NCBI GenBank assembly: GCA_002733995.1
Contig: NVXR01000007.1
Location: 62,549 to 126,548, forward strand
Origin: Desulfotalea sp.
Lineage (GTDB): Bacteria; Desulfobacterota; Desulfobulbia; Desulfobulbales; Desulfocapsaceae
Direction: 5' to 3'
DNA length: 64,000 nt
The first letter of the stretch is position 1; every line of letters begins with the position of its first letter. Positions 36,978-46,190 of this stretch are shown piece by piece. The notes beneath the pieces were generated by a model that was given only the letters and a program-made list of their open reading frames with translations, had not been told where the DNA came from and made no database searches. The translations under genes and the position numbers were made by a program.

Positions 36978-39900
36978 ATGGGAAACACAGAAACTACAAA
37001 TGCGAAAGAACAAGATACTTCATGTTTGAGCCTGCTGACAGAACCAAGTTATATTGTGAACGACAAAAAGGTTATCACATGGGCCAACAAATCTTTTCTT
37101 GATACCTTCACTTTAGTGGCAGAAGATATCATTGATCAGATGAGCTGTGAAGAGGCGTGTCCCACGCAACTGTGTGGAACTAAAGATTGCCCGGTTGATA
37201 AGGCGCAGAGGATCGGTAAGGCTGTTTCAACAGAAGTGATATATCAAAAAGATGGAAGACCTTCATTCTTTGTCTCAAAAGTTGTGCCTATGGCTAACAA
37301 TGGTTCAACATTCGTGTCGCTGCATGATATTAATGTATTGAAAGAGACCCAGTCTCGTTTGCAGCAACTTTCAACTGATTTGAATGTAATTCCAACCCCA
37401 GTCCTGGAAATTGACACCAAGTTTACCGTAACCTTTATAAACCCAGCGGGTGCTGCTGTGGCGGGGATTATGGTTGACGAAGCGATTGGTAAAAAATGTT
37501 ATGATCTGTTTAAAACCCCCCACTGTAAAACGGAAAAATGTGCATGTGCTAAAGCAATGCAAACGGATTCAGTGGTGACCGCCCATACTATCGCAAGGCC
37601 GCAGGACGGGGTGATTGTTCCAATCAAATATACCGGTGCGCCGATCAAAGATGCCAAGGGTAATATCAAAGGTGCTCTTGAGTATATTCTTGATATGACG
37701 GAAGAGAATAAGCAAAAACAGGCGGCGGATGAGAAGATTGAAAATCTCAATACCATTCCTACTCCGATCATGTCCATTGATACCGAATATAATGTCACAT
37801 TCATGAACCCTGCAGGAGCTACTGTGGTAGGTTCAACCCCGGATGAGGTGGTAGGTAAAAAGTGTTACGATCTGTTTAAAACCCCCCACTGTAAGACTGA
37901 GAAATGTGCCTGTGCTAGAGCCATGAGAACGGACTCCGTTGTGACCGAGCATACCATCGCTCGTCCTGCTGAAGGGGTTATCATTCCCATTAAATACACA
38001 GGCTCTCCGATTAAAGATGCCAAGGGTAATATCAAGGGTGCTCTTGAGTATATTCTTGATATGACGGAGGAGAACAAGCAGAAACATGCTGCGGATGAGA
38101 AGATTGAAAATCTCAATACCATCCCTACTCCGATCATGTCCATCGATACCGAATATAATGTCACGTTCATGAACCCTGCAGGAGCTGTAGTCGTAGGATC
38201 TACCCCCGATGAGGTGATTGGTAAAAAGTGTTACGACCTGTTTAAAACCCCCCACTGTAAGACCGAGAAATGTGCCTGCGCCAGAGCCATGAAAACGGGC
38301 GTAGTTGTGACCGAGCATACCATCGCTCGTCCTGCTGAAGGGGTTATCATTCCCATTAAATACACTGGTTCTCCGATTAAAGATGCCAAGGGTAATATTA
38401 AAGGTGCTCTTGAATATATCCTTGATATGACGGATGAGAATAAGCAGAAACAGGCGGCGGATGAGAAAATTGAGAATCTCAATACCATTCCAACGCCGAT
38501 TATGTCCATCGACACTGAATATAATGTCACGTTCATGAACCCTGCAGGAGCAGTAGTTGTAGGTTCAACCCCGGATGAGGTGATAGGGAAAAAGTGTTAC
38601 GATCTGTTTAAAACCCCCCACTGTAGGACTGATAAATGTGCCTGTGCCAGAGCCATGAAAACGGACTCCGTTGTGACCGAGCATACCATCGCTCGTCCTG
38701 CTGAAGGGGTTATCATTCCCATTAAATACACTGGTTCTCCGATTAAAGATGCCAAGGGGAATATCAAAGGGGCTCTTGAATATATCCTTGATATGACGGT
38801 TGAGAGTAAGCAAAAACAGGCGGCGGACGAGAAGATTGAAAATCTCAACACCATCCCAACGCCGATCATGTCCATCGATACCGAATATAATGTCACGTTC
38901 ATGAACCCTGCAGGAGCTGTAGTTGTAGGCTCAACCCCGGATGAGGTGATTGGTAAAAAATGTTACGACCTGTTTAAAACCCCCCACTGTAGGACTGATA
39001 AATGTGCCTGTGCTAGGGCCATGAAAACGGACTCAGTTGTGACCGATCATACCATTGCTCGTCCTACTGAAGGGGTTATCATTCCCATTAAATACACAGG
39101 CTCGCCGATCAAAGATGCCAAGGGTAATATCAAAGGTGCTCTTGAATATATTCTTGATATGACTGAAGAGAACAAACAGAAACAGGCGGCGGATGAGAAG
39201 ATTGAAAATCTCAATACCATTCCTACTCCGATCATGTCCATTGATACTGATTACAATATAACCTTTATGAATCCAGCGGGGGCTGCAGTCTTTGGTCAGA
39301 GTCCCGATCAGGTTGTTGGTAAGAAGTGTTATGATATGTTTAAGACCGATCATTGCAAGACGGATAACTGCGCCTGTAGTCAGGCGATGAGAACCTCCTC
39401 CATTATCAACGCCCAGACAACAGCCTATCCAAATGGTAAGGAGTTGCCAATTAAGTACACCGCCTCTCCAATTAAAGATGCGAAAGGTAATATTAAGGGT
39501 GCTTTGGAATACATTACCGATATAACGGCAGAAAAGGCAGTGGAACGATTGATCAGTGAAGCTGTTGGTGATGTGAATGCACTTGTGAGTGAGTCAAAGA
39601 GTCAGATGGAACAGGCCAACAAAAAAGTGGATGAGATGAATGAGTTAATCGACGAGGAAGTGAAAAAACTCGATGGTTCTCTTGAAACAGTAAGGGAGAT
39701 GGTCTCAGCCTCAGAAGAGATGCTTAGCCTTTCTGTGGAGTCGAACACCCTGGCGACAGACCTTTCTCGCGAGGCGGAGATAGGAAAGGCGGCCGGTAAA
39801 AATGCTGAAGAAAAACTTGTGGAAATTAACGCCACCATGGAAAAGAATAATGACATGGTGAATGGTCTTGTGAATAAGCTGGAAAAAATTTCCGGTTTTG

Positions 39901-40418
39901 TCGATATCATCAAAGATATTGCTTCAAAAACCAATCTGCTCGCTTTTAATGCTGCAATTGAGGCGGCAAGGGCAGGAGATGCAGGGCGCGGTTTTGCTGT
40001 TGTTGCCGATGAGGTTCGAAAGCTTGCTGAAAATAGTTCGAAGTCGGCAATTGATATCTCAGATATTGTCAAACAAGTTGAGAAAGACTCCATGAAGACC
40101 ATTGCTGCAATGCAATCGGGGATGACGATGCTTGGTGACGGTGGGAAGGTTATTAATACTGCTCTGGTGAGTATGGATACAATTTCTGAAGGTATAAAAA
40201 CGATTTCAACCTCTGTCGATAATCTGAGCCTGAAATCTAAGAGTCTCTGTGCCAGTGGTGAAAACGTAATGGAAGAAATTCAAAATGTTGCGGTTTTCTC
40301 AAAGGAAAATCAAAAATCGACCAGTATAGTCAACACGTCTTTGGCTGAGAGTGTAGGTGCCCTTGATCGTCTGGTACGCTCAAGTGATAGTCTTAAGGAA
40401 GCTATCCAGAATCTTTAA
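36978..40418 (+). CDS. Soluble chemoreceptor with seven PAS domains (six tandem repeats)
   Basis: 1146 residues and no membrane segment or signal peptide, so a cytoplasmic methyl-accepting protein. A first divergent PAS (about 15-130) has its own cysteines ([17 protein letters not shown]). Six tandem 122-residue PAS units span 133-864. Each carries the pattern C-x8-C-x4-C-x-C (in the second unit C296, C305, C310, C312), then a stretch ending [10 protein letters not shown]. The C-terminal signalling domain has the conserved hairpin tip ([35 protein letters not shown]). The middle four units are nearly identical at DNA level. Signal unknown; a redox, metal or Fe-S sensor is plausible. Confidence 0.9.
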   Translation: MGNTETTNAKEQDTSCLSLLTEPSYIVNDKKVITWANKSFLDTFTLVAEDIIDQMSCEEACPTQLCGTKDCPVDKAQRIGKAVSTEVIYQKDGRPSFFVSKVVPMANNGSTFVSLHDINVLKETQSRLQQLSTDLNVIPTPVLEIDTKFTVTFINPAGAAVAGIMVDEAIGKKCYDLFKTPHCKTEKCACAKAMQTDSVVTAHTIARPQDGVIVPIKYTGAPIKDAKGNIKGALEYILDMTEENKQKQAADEKIENLNTIPTPIMSIDTEYNVTFMNPAGATVVGSTPDEVVGKKCYDLFKTPHCKTEKCACARAMRTDSVVTEHTIARPAEGVIIPIKYTGSPIKDAKGNIKGALEYILDMTEENKQKHAADEKIENLNTIPTPIMSIDTEYNVTFMNPAGAVVVGSTPDEVIGKKCYDLFKTPHCKTEKCACARAMKTGVVVTEHTIARPAEGVIIPIKYTGSPIKDAKGNIKGALEYILDMTDENKQKQAADEKIENLNTIPTPIMSIDTEYNVTFMNPAGAVVVGSTPDEVIGKKCYDLFKTPHCRTDKCACARAMKTDSVVTEHTIARPAEGVIIPIKYTGSPIKDAKGNIKGALEYILDMTVESKQKQAADEKIENLNTIPTPIMSIDTEYNVTFMNPAGAVVVGSTPDEVIGKKCYDLFKTPHCRTDKCACARAMKTDSVVTDHTIARPTEGVIIPIKYTGSPIKDAKGNIKGALEYILDMTEENKQKQAADEKIENLNTIPTPIMSIDTDYNITFMNPAGAAVFGQSPDQVVGKKCYDMFKTDHCKTDNCACSQAMRTSSIINAQTTAYPNGKELPIKYTASPIKDAKGNIKGALEYITDITAEKAVERLISEAVGDVNALVSESKSQMEQANKKVDEMNELIDEEVKKLDGSLETVREMVSASEEMLSLSVESNTLATDLSREAEIGKAAGKNAEEKLVEINATMEKNNDMVNGLVNKLEKISGFVDIIKDIASKTNLLAFNAAIEAARAGDAGRGFAVVADEVRKLAENSSKSAIDISDIVKQVEKDSMKTIAAMQSGMTMLGDGGKVINTALVSMDTISEGIKTISTSVDNLSLKSKSLCASGENVMEEIQNVAVFSKENQKSTSIVNTSLAESVGALDRLVRSSDSLKEAIQNL
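37374..39569 (+). repeat. Six tandem 366-base repeats encoding PAS units
   Basis: Unit boundaries fall at 37374, 37740, 38106, 38472, 38838 and 39204, exactly 366 bases (122 codons) apart. The four units from 37740 to 39203 are almost identical, including synonymous positions, while the first and last are more diverged. This is the pattern left by recent duplication or gene conversion, and makes the locus prone to gain or loss of units. Confidence 0.93.
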
Positions 40419-40470
40419 CAAACATCTCCTGGTTTGAGAGCAATTACTCTACCAGAAATTAGGGCCTAAA

Positions 40471-41034
40471 ATGATTTTTGGTGATAAATTACTTACTCCA
40501 CGCCTGCGACTGCGACGTGTTTATGAGCAAGATCTGCCTCTGTTGCTAGAGTGGAGCAACAGTTGCACGGCCCATGGAGATTTTCTGACGCCTGAAAGGC
40601 TTGATCACTGCTCCGGGCTTTCGCAGATTTCTACCGGGATGTTGTGGCATGATGATAATCGAGTGTTCCTCGTAGAATTAAAAGATGGTTCTGCTCTTGG
40701 TACGCTACACTACTGGTTAAGGTCAGAGTCTAAAAGGTGTGGAGTTATTGCGCTAAAGATCTCTGATCCAGAAAAACGAAATAATGGTTATGGCACCGAG
40801 GCGCAGAAGTATGTCATTATTAACTTGTTTGAAAGGATGAAGCTGGAATCGGTTGAAATGTATACAGATATTAATAATTTAGCACAACAGCGTTGTCTCA
40901 AAAAACTTGGATTTGAGCTTGTTGAGACACTTATGTATGATGATCGTCAGGTACGTCGCCTTGGGCATCTGTTTCGTTTGGATGCTACGACCTACTCAAA
41001 ATTACTTTACTACCAATACCATTATGAAGAATAG
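40471..41034 (+). CDS. GNAT-family N-acetyltransferase
   Basis: 187 residues of the RimJ/RimL-type GNAT fold: TPRLRLRRVYEQDLPLLLEWSN at the start is the usual beta1-alpha1, and the acetyl-CoA loop is in SDPEKRNNGYGTEAQKYVI (the R/Q-x-x-G-x-G/A region), followed by DINNLAQQRCLKKLGFEL. Substrate unknown: a protein N-terminus, a ribosomal protein or a small amine. The gene's last 11 bases overlap the start of the HDAC-family gene, so the two are translationally coupled. Confidence 0.87.
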   Translation: MIFGDKLLTPRLRLRRVYEQDLPLLLEWSNSCTAHGDFLTPERLDHCSGLSQISTGMLWHDDNRVFLVELKDGSALGTLHYWLRSESKRCGVIALKISDPEKRNNGYGTEAQKYVIINLFERMKLESVEMYTDINNLAQQRCLKKLGFELVETLMYDDRQVRRLGHLFRLDATTYSKLLYYQYHYEE

Positions 41035-42052
41035 AGTAGGTCTTGTGGTGGATGATCGTTATCTTGATCATTGTATTTCCAGGCGATCACCTGAGAATCC
41101 GGAACGAATTCGAAATCTGGCAAATGTGGTGAGAAATCAGTATGCAGGGAGATGTCGGATTGTTCAAGGAAGGCAGGCCCAAATGGAGGATATTGAACGG
41201 GTTCATTCGCATTTTTATTTGGAGCAGCTAAAGCAGCATAGTGTAAAAGACGATCCTTATTCTTACGATAAGGATACCTATCTGATGGAACATTCTATTT
41301 ATACCGCGCAATTGGCGGCGGGGGGATGTCTGGAGTTGGCAGATAGCTTGATGACAGATGACCTTGACTCCGCTTTTGCTCTGATTCGTCCCCCCGGGCA
41401 TCATGCTGAGCCTGGTCGTGGAATGGGGTTTTGTGTCTTTAATAATGTATCCATAACGGCCGAATTTTTGCGAAAAAGCTATGGTCTGAATCGCATTCTA
41501 ATTATCGATTTTGACGCCCATCATGGTAACGGTACCCAAGAGGCTTTTTACGACACTGACGAGGTGCTTGTTCTTTCCTTGCATCAGCGAGATATTTTTC
41601 CTTTTACGGGCGGAGCTGTTGAATTAGGTGAAGGAAAAGGGGCGGGCTACACAATAAATATTCCCGTGTACTCGCAGTATGGTGACCCCGAATATACCTT
41701 TTTGTTGGGGCGTTTTTTGCAGGTTGTCGTTGAACAATACCTTCCCCAGATAATACTCGTTTCCGCTGGATATGATGCACATCAAGATGATAGAATGAGC
41801 GGAATTACTCTTACTACTGAGTGGTTCGGGGTGGCAACTGCGTTAATAAAACAATATGCGGACTTGGCGTGCGATGGACGGTTGTTGATGGTGCTTGAAG
41901 GGGGATACAATCCGGTATCTTTAGAGGCATCGGTAACAGAAACCCTGGATAGTCTCTTGACTGAGCGACAGGGTAAAATAGGGGTGATGCACTCTGAAAG
42001 AGCGAATGCTTTGCTGGTGGATCATCCTTTTCTAAACTATTGGACTCTGTGA
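41024..42052 (+). CDS. Histone-deacetylase-family amidohydrolase (AcuC/HdaH-like)
   Basis: 342 residues of the zinc-dependent deacetylase superfamily: RPPGHHAEPGRGMGFCVFNN (His pair of the charge relay), IIDFDAHHGNGTQEAFYD (zinc Asp and His), VSAGYDAHQDD (second zinc Asp region) and LEGGYNP. It removes acetyl groups from lysine or from acetylated polyamines. The frame is open to 40907, but ATG 41024 gives a normal N-terminus (MKNRVGLVVDDRYLDH). It overlaps the acetyltransferase gene by 11 bases, suggesting opposing reactions on a shared substrate (inference). Confidence 0.9.
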   Translation: MKNRVGLVVDDRYLDHCISRRSPENPERIRNLANVVRNQYAGRCRIVQGRQAQMEDIERVHSHFYLEQLKQHSVKDDPYSYDKDTYLMEHSIYTAQLAAGGCLELADSLMTDDLDSAFALIRPPGHHAEPGRGMGFCVFNNVSITAEFLRKSYGLNRILIIDFDAHHGNGTQEAFYDTDEVLVLSLHQRDIFPFTGGAVELGEGKGAGYTINIPVYSQYGDPEYTFLLGRFLQVVVEQYLPQIILVSAGYDAHQDDRMSGITLTTEWFGVATALIKQYADLACDGRLLMVLEGGYNPVSLEASVTETLDSLLTERQGKIGVMHSERANALLVDHPFLNYWTL

Positions 42053-42065
42053 CGAGGATAGGTTG

Positions 42066-42476
42066 ATGAGTGTTGATGAAGAAGTGTTGAAAACAATATT
42101 TCACGAATGTCGTCAATGTGGAACCTGTTGTAAGGAATATAGAAAAATCTCTCTTCGTGCTGATGAAGTGGCATTTATAGAGAAGATGGGTGGTCATGTC
42201 GGGGTTAATGTAAGCATGGCGGAGATTTGTGAAAAGGGGCTGGAACGTGCCTCAAAAGAGGCAAAGCAGAAGGGTAAGGTGTATATGATCCATCCTGATG
42301 AGAAGGGATGTATATTTTTACAGCACAAAAATAATAAGTATTACTGCGGTATTTATCACTATCGTCCCCGGGTCTGTCGGGGCTTTCGCTGTAACCTGGC
42401 AGACGATAGCTTTTTGAACCTGTTTGTAGGAGAAGGTGCAATGCACCTTCTGGGAAAAGACGCGTTTGGCCTGTAA
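42066..42476 (+). CDS. YkgJ-family cysteine-cluster protein
   Basis: 136 residues with the YkgJ pattern: CRQCGTCC near the start, and CGIYHYRPRVCRGFRC near the C-terminus. The family (also called UPF0153) is thought to bind zinc or an Fe-S cluster and its role is unclear. ATG 42066 is preceded by AGGATAGG; a TTG at 42063 is less likely. It follows the deacetylase gene by 13 bases and so belongs to the same transcript. Confidence 0.82.
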   Translation: MSVDEEVLKTIFHECRQCGTCCKEYRKISLRADEVAFIEKMGGHVGVNVSMAEICEKGLERASKEAKQKGKVYMIHPDEKGCIFLQHKNNKYYCGIYHYRPRVCRGFRCNLADDSFLNLFVGEGAMHLLGKDAFGL

Positions 42477-42554
42477 GGATTCAGTAGTTGCGGCTCGTTT
42501 TGTTGGGTGGCGCTTTGTGCGTCCCGGTAGAACCGATGAAAATGTGGCCTAAGT

Positions 42555-43538
42555 CTAACAATGAGATAGTTTCTGCAACTGATCCATGGCGACCTGCTTT
42601 AGAGAGATGTTGCTAAATCTCTTGGCATCAATTTCGGGGAAGCGTTCGGCCAGCATTTCTGCAAAAGTTACTGTTTCTGCCAAAGTTAAAACCTTTGCCC
42701 AGTATTGAGTAACATCTTCAATGTATTCATTAATCTGGAAGGCTCTGGAGCCGGCGTCATAGATGGTACATCTTTCCAAAGGAAACGAAGGCTCCTCGTA
42801 ATTTGACTCAAGAAATTCCGGAGCGAGCAGCGACTTACAGCGCATTAAATCAGTACCAGTGATTTTGATTGCCGCGTTTGAGTCGGTGGTTGGTACGAAA
42901 AAACGTCCTTCAATATAACAGACATGTGTCCCCTCGTAATGGGGGAAAAGTCGGCGACAATCGTCGTCGGCCTCTATTAATCGTTCTTCACTCTTTGGCC
43001 CACCTATGGTGAAAAAGAGGATTGAACTCAGTTCGGTTCCCTGATTGAACGCCTCCTTTATCATGATGTCTAACCCATGTTTCAGGCTGGTTCCCGTTGC
43101 AACGACATCACCAAGAATGATCTGAGCTCTTGGGGGGAATGATATCTTTTTATACTCATCTTCTGTTATATGCCATTGTTCTGAGTCTTCTGTAATTCTG
43201 GCCCGCTGTGCTGTTACAAAAGATGAACTATGATTATTCCAGCCAAAAGCTTCTGCCAGTGCGCCACGTAGACCAAAGTTTAACCCCCCCCGAAGGATAT
43301 TGAAAACCACTGATTGGTTTTCATCGAATTTTATGGGGATTGAGTCTTGGGCCAGTCGAAGGAAAGTCGCACAAGCCTTCTCCAGTTTTTTTGTATAGTC
43401 GTATCCCCTGACCAATGGATTGTTACAAATAGCTCTGCTTTCAGGGGTGGTGAGTACATAACGGTTAACCCTTGTTTCTGTTTGATCTTCGATCCGATAT
43501 ATGGCTGTACTCTCTTTTTTGACGATTTCTTTTAGCAT
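42555..43538 (-). CDS. Type I phosphoribosyltransferase-like protein of unknown substrate
   Basis: 327 residues. The centre has a PRPP-binding-loop-like motif (IILGDVVATGTSLKHG, near residue 140) preceded by VVFNILRGGLNFGLRGAL and a flexible region (VTAQRARI). This fits a type I PRTase fold but not a standard enzyme such as Upp, Apt or PyrE. A large C-terminal part (about 200-327) is unfamiliar. The usual D-D of the loop is D-V here, so PRPP binding is not certain. It stands alone, convergent with the YkgJ-type gene. Confidence 0.6.
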   Translation of the reverse strand: MLKEIVKKESTAIYRIEDQTETRVNRYVLTTPESRAICNNPLVRGYDYTKKLEKACATFLRLAQDSIPIKFDENQSVVFNILRGGLNFGLRGALAEAFGWNNHSSSFVTAQRARITEDSEQWHITEDEYKKISFPPRAQIILGDVVATGTSLKHGLDIMIKEAFNQGTELSSILFFTIGGPKSEERLIEADDDCRRLFPHYEGTHVCYIEGRFFVPTTDSNAAIKITGTDLMRCKSLLAPEFLESNYEEPSFPLERCTIYDAGSRAFQINEYIEDVTQYWAKVLTLAETVTFAEMLAERFPEIDAKRFSNISLKQVAMDQLQKLSHC

Positions 43539-43710
43539 AATAAAATTAATATGTGTTAAAACAGTATGTTGTAGTTTTGTTGAGGCGCATACACAAAAAC
43601 ATTAACCATGCTTGCACCTTAATGTGTCACCGGCCATTGAATTGGGCACGACTATACCTACTCTGCAGTAATGTTGCACCCTCTTGTGTCGATTTGCTTA
43701 CTACAAGATG

Positions 43711-44322
43711 TTAAAACTTAATATTTTCTTTCTTATAGCCGGCTAGAAACTCGGGGAGGGCCGAGATTCGTTCAACAAGTTTTTCCACGTTCTTTCCCAG
43801 TATGATCTCTACGTCGTTAAAACTTTTGCCCCAACTTGAGTAGATGGTTGCCAGATAGTCTACGATAGTCGGTTGATCGCCGGTGATGAAGGTTTTTTTC
43901 TCCAGCTCTTTGTCGATAATTGACCACAAACTGGAGACATTGGGGGCCATTTGTTGTAGCACCTTGATTTTCTCACTTTTGTCCATTTTCACTTTGTACT
44001 GAATGGTAAACATTCTGGCGTAGGCAGGGTGCAGTGTTGAAAAATTAAACATTAACCAGCGTAGAAATTCTGCTTTGCGGGACAGGTCGGTGGGCAGCAT
44101 CTCTGAATTGTGCTTCTCAAGGAGGTAGAGCACAATTGCTGCGCCTTCTGTAATGAGTTGACCGTCAGGTGTTCTCAGCGCAGGTACCTGACCGGTTGGC
44201 ACGAGCTCTGTGTAGTTTGGTACATCTTCGCGTTTAATCGGTTCGTATTCCTGTTGCAGTTTCTCAAGTAGGATGGTGATAGCCGATGAACAAGATCCTG
44301 GAATAGTATAAACTGTGTACAT
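43711..44322 (-). CDS. Glutathione S-transferase family protein
   Basis: 203 residues with a thioredoxin-like N-domain (MYTVYTIPGSCSSAITILLE; Pro of the VPAL motif in TGQVPALRTPDGQLITEGAAI, residues about 54-75) and an all-helical C-domain (ITGDQPTIVDYLATIYSSW). The catalytic Ser/Cys is in PGSCSSA, as in beta-class GSTs. The ATG at 44322 is preceded by GGAGG; a longer upstream frame lacks a ribosome site. Substrate unknown; glutathione itself is not common in strict anaerobes, so another thiol or a structural role is possible. Confidence 0.83.
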   Translation of the reverse strand: MYTVYTIPGSCSSAITILLEKLQQEYEPIKREDVPNYTELVPTGQVPALRTPDGQLITEGAAIVLYLLEKHNSEMLPTDLSRKAEFLRWLMFNFSTLHPAYARMFTIQYKVKMDKSEKIKVLQQMAPNVSSLWSIIDKELEKKTFITGDQPTIVDYLATIYSSWGKSFNDVEIILGKNVEKLVERISALPEFLAGYKKENIKF

Positions 44323-44809
44323 GGTGCCTCCATTTGGGTGACGAGCAGCTGTAGGCTCAAGAAGAATCGGTACCAACGGATAGTTTGTCTCCTCGGCTGC
44401 TATAAATAAGTTCAAGAACTGTGAATTGATCACTGTAACCACTCTTTATCGACCTACAATACACCGACTGCGAGGGGAAATCTGGCTTGGGTTATGATTA
44501 CCGACTGTTGAGTTGTATCTTGGAGCTTCTGTGCTATATTAATGCTCCACGAAAGTTGAATGTAGGAACTGCATCATGTTACTTCTTGCCCGGGTGAAGG
44601 TGACGCAATCGATGTGAGATGGTTCTCTTGTATCGGGCTAAGAGCCGCTTGGACCTGAGCAGATTTTAGTGGAGTCTCGTCCTGCTGGAGATGTGCCGTA
44701 TTGAGTGAAATTTCGTAGGTTAGAGGCCTGTATACACGTCATTGTTGACGCAAAGGGGCGAGGATAGAGAGGTTCCTCAAGGAAGAAGAAATCAAAATAG
44801 AGGTTTGTT
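44323..44809. other. Intergenic region upstream of the selenium genes
   Basis: About 490 bases without a gene. Around 44586-44690 the plus strand can form several hairpins (for example GCCCG/CGGGC enclosing about 40 bases near 44589-44639, and GGTTCTCTT pairing with AAGAGCC near 44620-44645). This is compatible with a structured leader for the selenium operon, but no known riboswitch pattern was recognised, and no tRNA-Sec was found. Confidence 0.4.
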
Positions 44810-45028
44810 GTGGAACTTTATTTCACATGCCCCGTGACATTAAAAGTCTTTGCATCTGAGAATTACTCACTTGAAGAGGGCCATAGTGTTGTGGAAGTAC
44901 CTGGTCACGGCAGAGAGCTAAAAGGCCAGGTGGTGTTGACTCAACCCTGTCCGCTTTGTGGGACTATACATCGGTACGAGGTTGAAGATATTATTTGTCC
45001 TTTTACTGGAGATACAAATGAAGAATGA
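44810..45028 (+). CDS. Small cysteine-rich (zinc-ribbon-like) protein, coupled to selD
   Basis: 72 residues with cysteines at C7 (YFTCP), PCPLCG (47 and 50) and C62 (IICPF), likely a small zinc ribbon. Function unknown. Its last 11 bases overlap the first codons of selD, so the two are translationally coupled; this gives it a probable link to selenium metabolism. The start codon is a GTG or TTG-like position at 44810 within TTGTGGAACTT; the encoded protein reads MELYFTCPVTLK. Confidence 0.66.
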   Translation: MELYFTCPVTLKVFASENYSLEEGHSVVEVPGHGRELKGQVVLTQPCPLCGTIHRYEVEDIICPFTGDTNEE

Positions 45029-46064
45029 ATCGCAACGACTCACCGCCTGTGTAAAAGGTGGTGGTTGAGCATCCAAAATTTCTCCAGGGGACCTGGAGCA
45101 GGTATTAAAGGGACTTGAGTTCCCAACGAATGATAATGTTTTAGTAGGGTTGGCAACTGCTGATGATGCTGGGGTGTATAAGATCTCAGATGATCTTGCG
45201 CTGATTCAGACCGTCGACTTTTTCACCCCTATTGTTGATGACCCATACGATTTTGGCCGTATAGCCGCTGCGAATGCTTTATCCGATGTCTATGCCATGG
45301 GTGGGGTGCCCAAAACAGCTATGAATATTGTGGCCTATCCAATGGATACTATGGGGCCAGAGGCTCTGCGAGAGCTACTTGCAGGTGGTGCCGCAATGTT
45401 GAAAGAGGCGGAAACGGTGCTTCTTGGTGGGCATAGTGTAGAGGATGAAGAACTTAAATATGGATTGTCGGTAACAGGCTTTGTTCATCCCGATAAGATT
45501 CTTGCAAATCAAGGGCTCATAGCGGGTGATTGCCTGGTGTTGACTAAGCCGCTAGGGACGGGCATTGTCAACACTGCTATAAAGGCAGGTCTTGCTTCGC
45601 TTGAGACGACAAAGCGGGTAACAGAGCTCATGGCAACTCTCAACCGGCAGGCGGCACTCGTTGTCGCAGAGTTTGGAATTTCTGCCTGTACAGATGTTAC
45701 CGGGTTTGGTCTTCTGGGCCATCTTGCAGAAATGATCATCGGAACTGATGTTAGTGTTACTATTGAATCGACAAACGTTCCGATTATTGCAGAGGCAATT
45801 GAGTTCGCAGCCATGGGTTTTGTGCCGGTGGGAGCCCATAAAAATAGGGAGTTTAGGCAGGAAATGGTTGTCTCTCCGGATGGCTTTGATCCTGTTACTC
45901 GTGATATTTTGTTTGATCCGCAAACCTCCGGCGGTCTGCTGGTAGGCTGTGCTGAAAAAGATGTAGAAGCTCTGTTAACAAGACTGCATGACAGTGGGGT
46001 GGAAGAGTCTGCTGTGATCGGCTATGTGACTGAAGCTCCAGATAACAGAATACAACTCCTGTAA
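45018..46064 (+). CDS. selD: Selenide, water dikinase SelD, selenocysteine-containing
   Basis: 348 residues including a selenocysteine. From ATG 45018 the frame reads KNESQRLTACVKGGG, then an in-frame TGA at 45066-45068, then ASKISPGDLEQVL. The TGA is codon 17 and is followed at codon 20 by Lys; E. coli SelD has catalytic Cys17 and Lys20, so the alignment is exact. A SECIS-like hairpin follows. The rest has DDAGVYKI, ALSDVYAMGG, GGHSVEDEELKYG and the ADP-ribose-pyrophosphatase-like DPQTSGGLL. It makes selenophosphate from selenide and ATP. Conventional translation would miss the first 44 codons. It lies between the zinc-ribbon-like gene and yedF. Confidence 0.95.
45082..45098 (+). promoter_or_regulatory. 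Bacterial SECIS-like hairpin in selD
   Basis: A perfect six-base stem (CTCCAG paired with CTGGAG, loop GGGAC) begins 13 bases after the UGA codon. The apical loop starts with consecutive G residues, as in bacterial SECIS elements that bind SelB. Position and loop fit recoding of the UGA. Confidence 0.75.
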
Positions 46065-46190
46065 TATTTTTAGGCGTCTGTTGGCTCGAGTTTTTTATAC
46101 AAGAGTCCCAGGCGGTGGTTCAATTGCTATTGGAGAGTCTCCTGAAAAGGTGACAACTCGTTCTGTAATTATGAAAAAAAGGATAGGGGT

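Noticed and set aside
37371..39353. Repeated minus-strand frames of about 101 codons inside the chemoreceptor gene
   Set aside because: They recur every 366 bases only because the plus-strand coding repeats do; no ribosome sites.
37374..39569. CRISPR-like array
   Set aside because: The 366-base periodic repeats are coding units without spacers; no cas genes are present.
45150..46064. selD read as a shorter or truncated gene starting inside the protein
   Set aside because: The upstream codons with UGA at codon 17 and Lys20 match the catalytic region of SelD and carry a SECIS-like hairpin, so this is recoding, not truncation or a frameshift.
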